Source of the DNA: Pseudomonadota bacterium
GTDB taxonomy: Bacteria; Pseudomonadota; Gammaproteobacteria; Burkholderiales; Burkholderiaceae
NCBI GenBank assembly: GCA_023441105.1
Contig: JAEZQX010000422.1
Coordinates: forward strand, 1-8,231
Direction of reading: 5' to 3'
Length of the DNA stretch: 8,231 nt
Part shown: in pieces, positions 6,377 to 8,231 of the stretch
Layout: the number at the start of each line of letters is the position of its first letter
Position numbering within the stretch: the first letter of the stretch is position 1
Program-made: the position numbers and the translations under genes
Notes under the pieces: generated by a model
The model's database searches: none
Seen by the model: the letters and a program-made list of their open reading frames with translations, nothing else
What the model was told of the DNA's origin: nothing

Positions 6377-8137
6377 ATGGCCAGCAAGGCAACCGGCGCT
6401 GCCGGCAACGCGCCGCACGGGGCGTCGAAACAGGGAAGAGGCACGGGCGAGCCGCTGCGATCGCGGATCACCGTCGAGGGTGCCGACCGGGCGCCGCACC
6501 GCACCTTCCTGCGCGCCATGGGCCTGGACGACGAAGCGATCGGCAAGCCCTTCGTCGGCGTCATGAGCACTCATGGCGAAAACACGCCGTGTTCGCTGTC
6601 GCTGCGGCCGCAGGCTGAGGCCGCGAAGATGGGCGTTGCCATCGCCGGCGGCACGCCGTTCGAATTCACCACCGTGTCCGTATCCGACGGCGTCTCGATG
6701 AATCATCGCGGCATGCGCATGAGCCTGATGTCGCGCGAGCTGATCGCCGACTCCATCGAACTGGTGATGCGCGGCCATGCCTACGATGCGCTGGTCGGCT
6801 TTGCCGGCTGCGACAAGACGCTGCCGGGCATCATGATGGCGATGGTCCGGCTGAATTGCCCATCGGTGTTCATGTACGGCGGCGCCATGCTGCCGGGCCA
6901 GTTCGAGGGCAAGCCGTCCAGCACCGTCAATGCCTATGAGGCGGTCGGCGGCCTCTACGCCGGCGTCGTCAGCGAGGAAACGTTGCTCGCGATGGAGCAG
7001 GAGTGCTCGCCCACCGTCGGCTCCTGCCCGGGGCAGTTCACCGCCAACACGATGGCGATGGTGTCCGAGGTGATCGGGTTGGCGCTGCCCGGCACGGCGA
7101 TGCTGCCGGCGGTGTTCTCGCAGCGCCTGGCACTGGCCCGCCGGTCCGGGGCCGCCGTGATGCGTATCCTGCGCGAAGGCGGGCCGCTGCCGCGCGACCT
7201 GGTCACGCGCAAGAGCATCGAGAACGCCTGCGCCGCGGTGGCGGCCACCGGCGGCTCCACCAACGCGGGCCTGCACCTGCCGGCGATCGCGCACGAGGCC
7301 GGCATCCGCTTCACGCTCGACGATGTCGCCGAGGTGTTCGCACGCACGCCGCTCCTCGGCGACCTGCAGCCCGGCGGCCGCTACCTCGCCCGCGACCTGC
7401 ACTATGCAGGCGGCGTCCCGGCGGTGATCCGCGCGCTGCTCGACGGCGGCTACCTGCATGACGATGCGCTGACCCTGTCGGGTGAGACGCTGGCGCAGGC
7501 TCACGCCGCCACGCCCGGACCCGACGGCGTCGTCATCCGGCGGCATGCCGAGCCGCTGCATCCCACCGGCGGAGTGGTGGTGCTCAAGGGCAGCCTGTGC
7601 CCGGACGGCGCGCTGATCAAGATCGCCGGGCTGCGGCAGCTGGTGATGCGCGGCACGGCGCGTGTCTTCGAATGCGAGGAGGATTGCACTGCCGCCGTGC
7701 GCAAGCGCCGCTATCGCGAAGGCGAAGTGCTGATCATCCGCAACGAGGGCCCCAGGGGCGGCCCTGGCATGCGCGAGATGCTCGGCACCACCGCGCTCAT
7801 CTATGGCCAGGGCATGGGCGAAAAGGTCGCGCTGCTCACCGACGGCCGCTTCTCCGGCGCGACCCGCGGCATGTGCATCGGCTACGCCTGCCCGGAAGCA
7901 GCCGCCGGCGGCCCGATCGCACTGGTCGAGGACGGCGATCCGATCCTGATCGACTGCGAGCAGCGCCGCATCGACCTGCTGGTGGACGAGCCGGAAATGG
8001 CCAGGCGCAAGGCCGCCTGGCAACCGCGGCAGGTCGAACGGCTGGCCGGCGTGATGGAGAAGTACGCGCGGCTCGTCGGCCCGGCGAATCTCGGCGCGGT
8101 GACGCACGGCGGGAACGTCGAATGGTTGCGCGAGTAG
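6377..8137 (+). CDS. ilvD: IlvD-type dihydroxy-acid dehydratase ([2Fe-2S] type)
   Basis: Member of the IlvD/Edd dehydratase family, cytoplasmic. The usual IlvD reaction removes water from 2,3-dihydroxy-3-methylbutanoate or its methylpentanoate homologue, giving the 2-oxo acid precursors of valine, leucine and isoleucine. It has 586 residues, slightly long because of a polar N-terminal tail of about 25. The three cluster cysteines of the [2Fe-2S] branch are present: C72 (ENTPCS), C145 (GCDKTLPG) and C217 ([12 protein letters not shown]). Metal and active-site residues include D104, D146, K147 and S493 ([11 protein letters not shown]). The [19 protein letters not shown] segment (103-121) is IlvD-like, whereas sugar-acid dehydratases usually have a different RNLA-type segment here. 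Deviations from common IlvD are HGENTPCS for WNEITPCN, Q220 where methionine is usual, RNEGPRGG for RYEGPKGG, and YACPEA for HVSPEA. No ilvC or ilvBN is adjacent; the divergent neighbour is a TRAP operon. A specialised paralogue acting on another hydroxy acid is therefore possible. Confidence 0.88.
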   Translation: MASKATGAAGNAPHGASKQGRGTGEPLRSRITVEGADRAPHRTFLRAMGLDDEAIGKPFVGVMSTHGENTPCSLSLRPQAEAAKMGVAIAGGTPFEFTTVSVSDGVSMNHRGMRMSLMSRELIADSIELVMRGHAYDALVGFAGCDKTLPGIMMAMVRLNCPSVFMYGGAMLPGQFEGKPSSTVNAYEAVGGLYAGVVSEETLLAMEQECSPTVGSCPGQFTANTMAMVSEVIGLALPGTAMLPAVFSQRLALARRSGAAVMRILREGGPLPRDLVTRKSIENACAAVAATGGSTNAGLHLPAIAHEAGIRFTLDDVAEVFARTPLLGDLQPGGRYLARDLHYAGGVPAVIRALLDGGYLHDDALTLSGETLAQAHAATPGPDGVVIRRHAEPLHPTGGVVVLKGSLCPDGALIKIAGLRQLVMRGTARVFECEEDCTAAVRKRRYREGEVLIIRNEGPRGGPGMREMLGTTALIYGQGMGEKVALLTDGRFSGATRGMCIGYACPEAAAGGPIALVEDGDPILIDCEQRRIDLLVDEPEMARRKAAWQPRQVERLAGVMEKYARLVGPANLGAVTHGGNVEWLRE

Positions 8138-8187
8138 GGGGAGGGCCGCGCAGGGGAGACTGCGGGGCAGGGGCGAAGTCGCTTGGC

Positions 8188-8209
8188 GGACGCGCTTGCA
8201 GGCGCGTCC
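8188..8209 (+). terminator. Possible terminator hairpin after the dehydratase gene
   Basis: Perfect 8-bp stem GGACGCGC (8188-8195) and GCGCGTCC (8202-8209) with a 6-nt loop, 50 nt past the stop codon. Only TTGCT follows, so the U-tract is weak. The position at the end of an isolated plus-strand gene and the perfect stem make termination plausible. The remaining bases to the window end hold no gene I can recognise. Confidence 0.5.
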
Positions 8210-8231
8210 TTGCTCCGTGACTCGCGGCGCA

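Noticed and set aside
2797..6618. Plus-strand open frame of 1273 codons antisense to dctP, dctM and dctQ
   Set aside because: Its product is rich in H, D, Q, R and E with no domain, as expected for the antisense of GC-rich genes. The minus strand encodes three complete, recognisable proteins over the same bases.
6353..8107. Minus-strand open frame of 584 codons
   Set aside because: Antisense shadow of the dehydratase gene; no recognisable domain and biased composition.

Overview
The window is high-GC DNA, by eye about two thirds G+C or more, with third codon positions almost all G or C. It is densely packed with ordinary chromosomal genes of a proteobacterium. The TRAP transporter, the multi-domain cyclic-di-GMP protein and the IlvD variant would fit a betaproteobacterium of the Burkholderiales type, but I cannot fix the taxon from the sequence alone. 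I see no phage genes, transposase, CRISPR array, tRNA or rRNA.

Layout. Positions 1-2374 (minus strand) hold a membrane-anchored sensor protein with two PAS domains, a GGDEF domain and an EAL domain; the left window edge cuts it inside the EAL domain. Positions 2527-3015 (minus) encode a small RimI-like GNAT acetyltransferase. Positions 3085-6174 (minus) are a complete tripartite TRAP transporter read in the order dctQ (small permease), dctM (large permease), dctP (periplasmic binding protein). After a 202-bp divergent intergenic region, 6377-8137 (plus) encodes an IlvD-type dihydroxy-acid dehydratase, followed by a hairpin that may be its terminator. No gene-free stretch exceeds about 210 bp.

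How the genes may work together. DctP captures an organic acid anion in the periplasm and DctQM imports it with a cation gradient. The divergent dehydratase may be an ordinary branched-chain amino acid enzyme or may act on an imported hydroxy acid; its motifs favour true IlvD chemistry, so a metabolic link to the transporter is only a hypothesis. The acetyltransferase and the cyclic-di-GMP protein lie downstream in the same direction, but hairpins and gaps separate them and nothing in the sequence ties them to the transporter.

The least expected structure is in the small gaps. dctP is flanked by inverted repeats on both sides, including two adjacent perfect stem-loops just after its stop codon. 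This suggests transcript processing or stabilisation that lets the binding protein be made in excess over the permeases. I found no convincing new biological system here; most findings are of modest interest.
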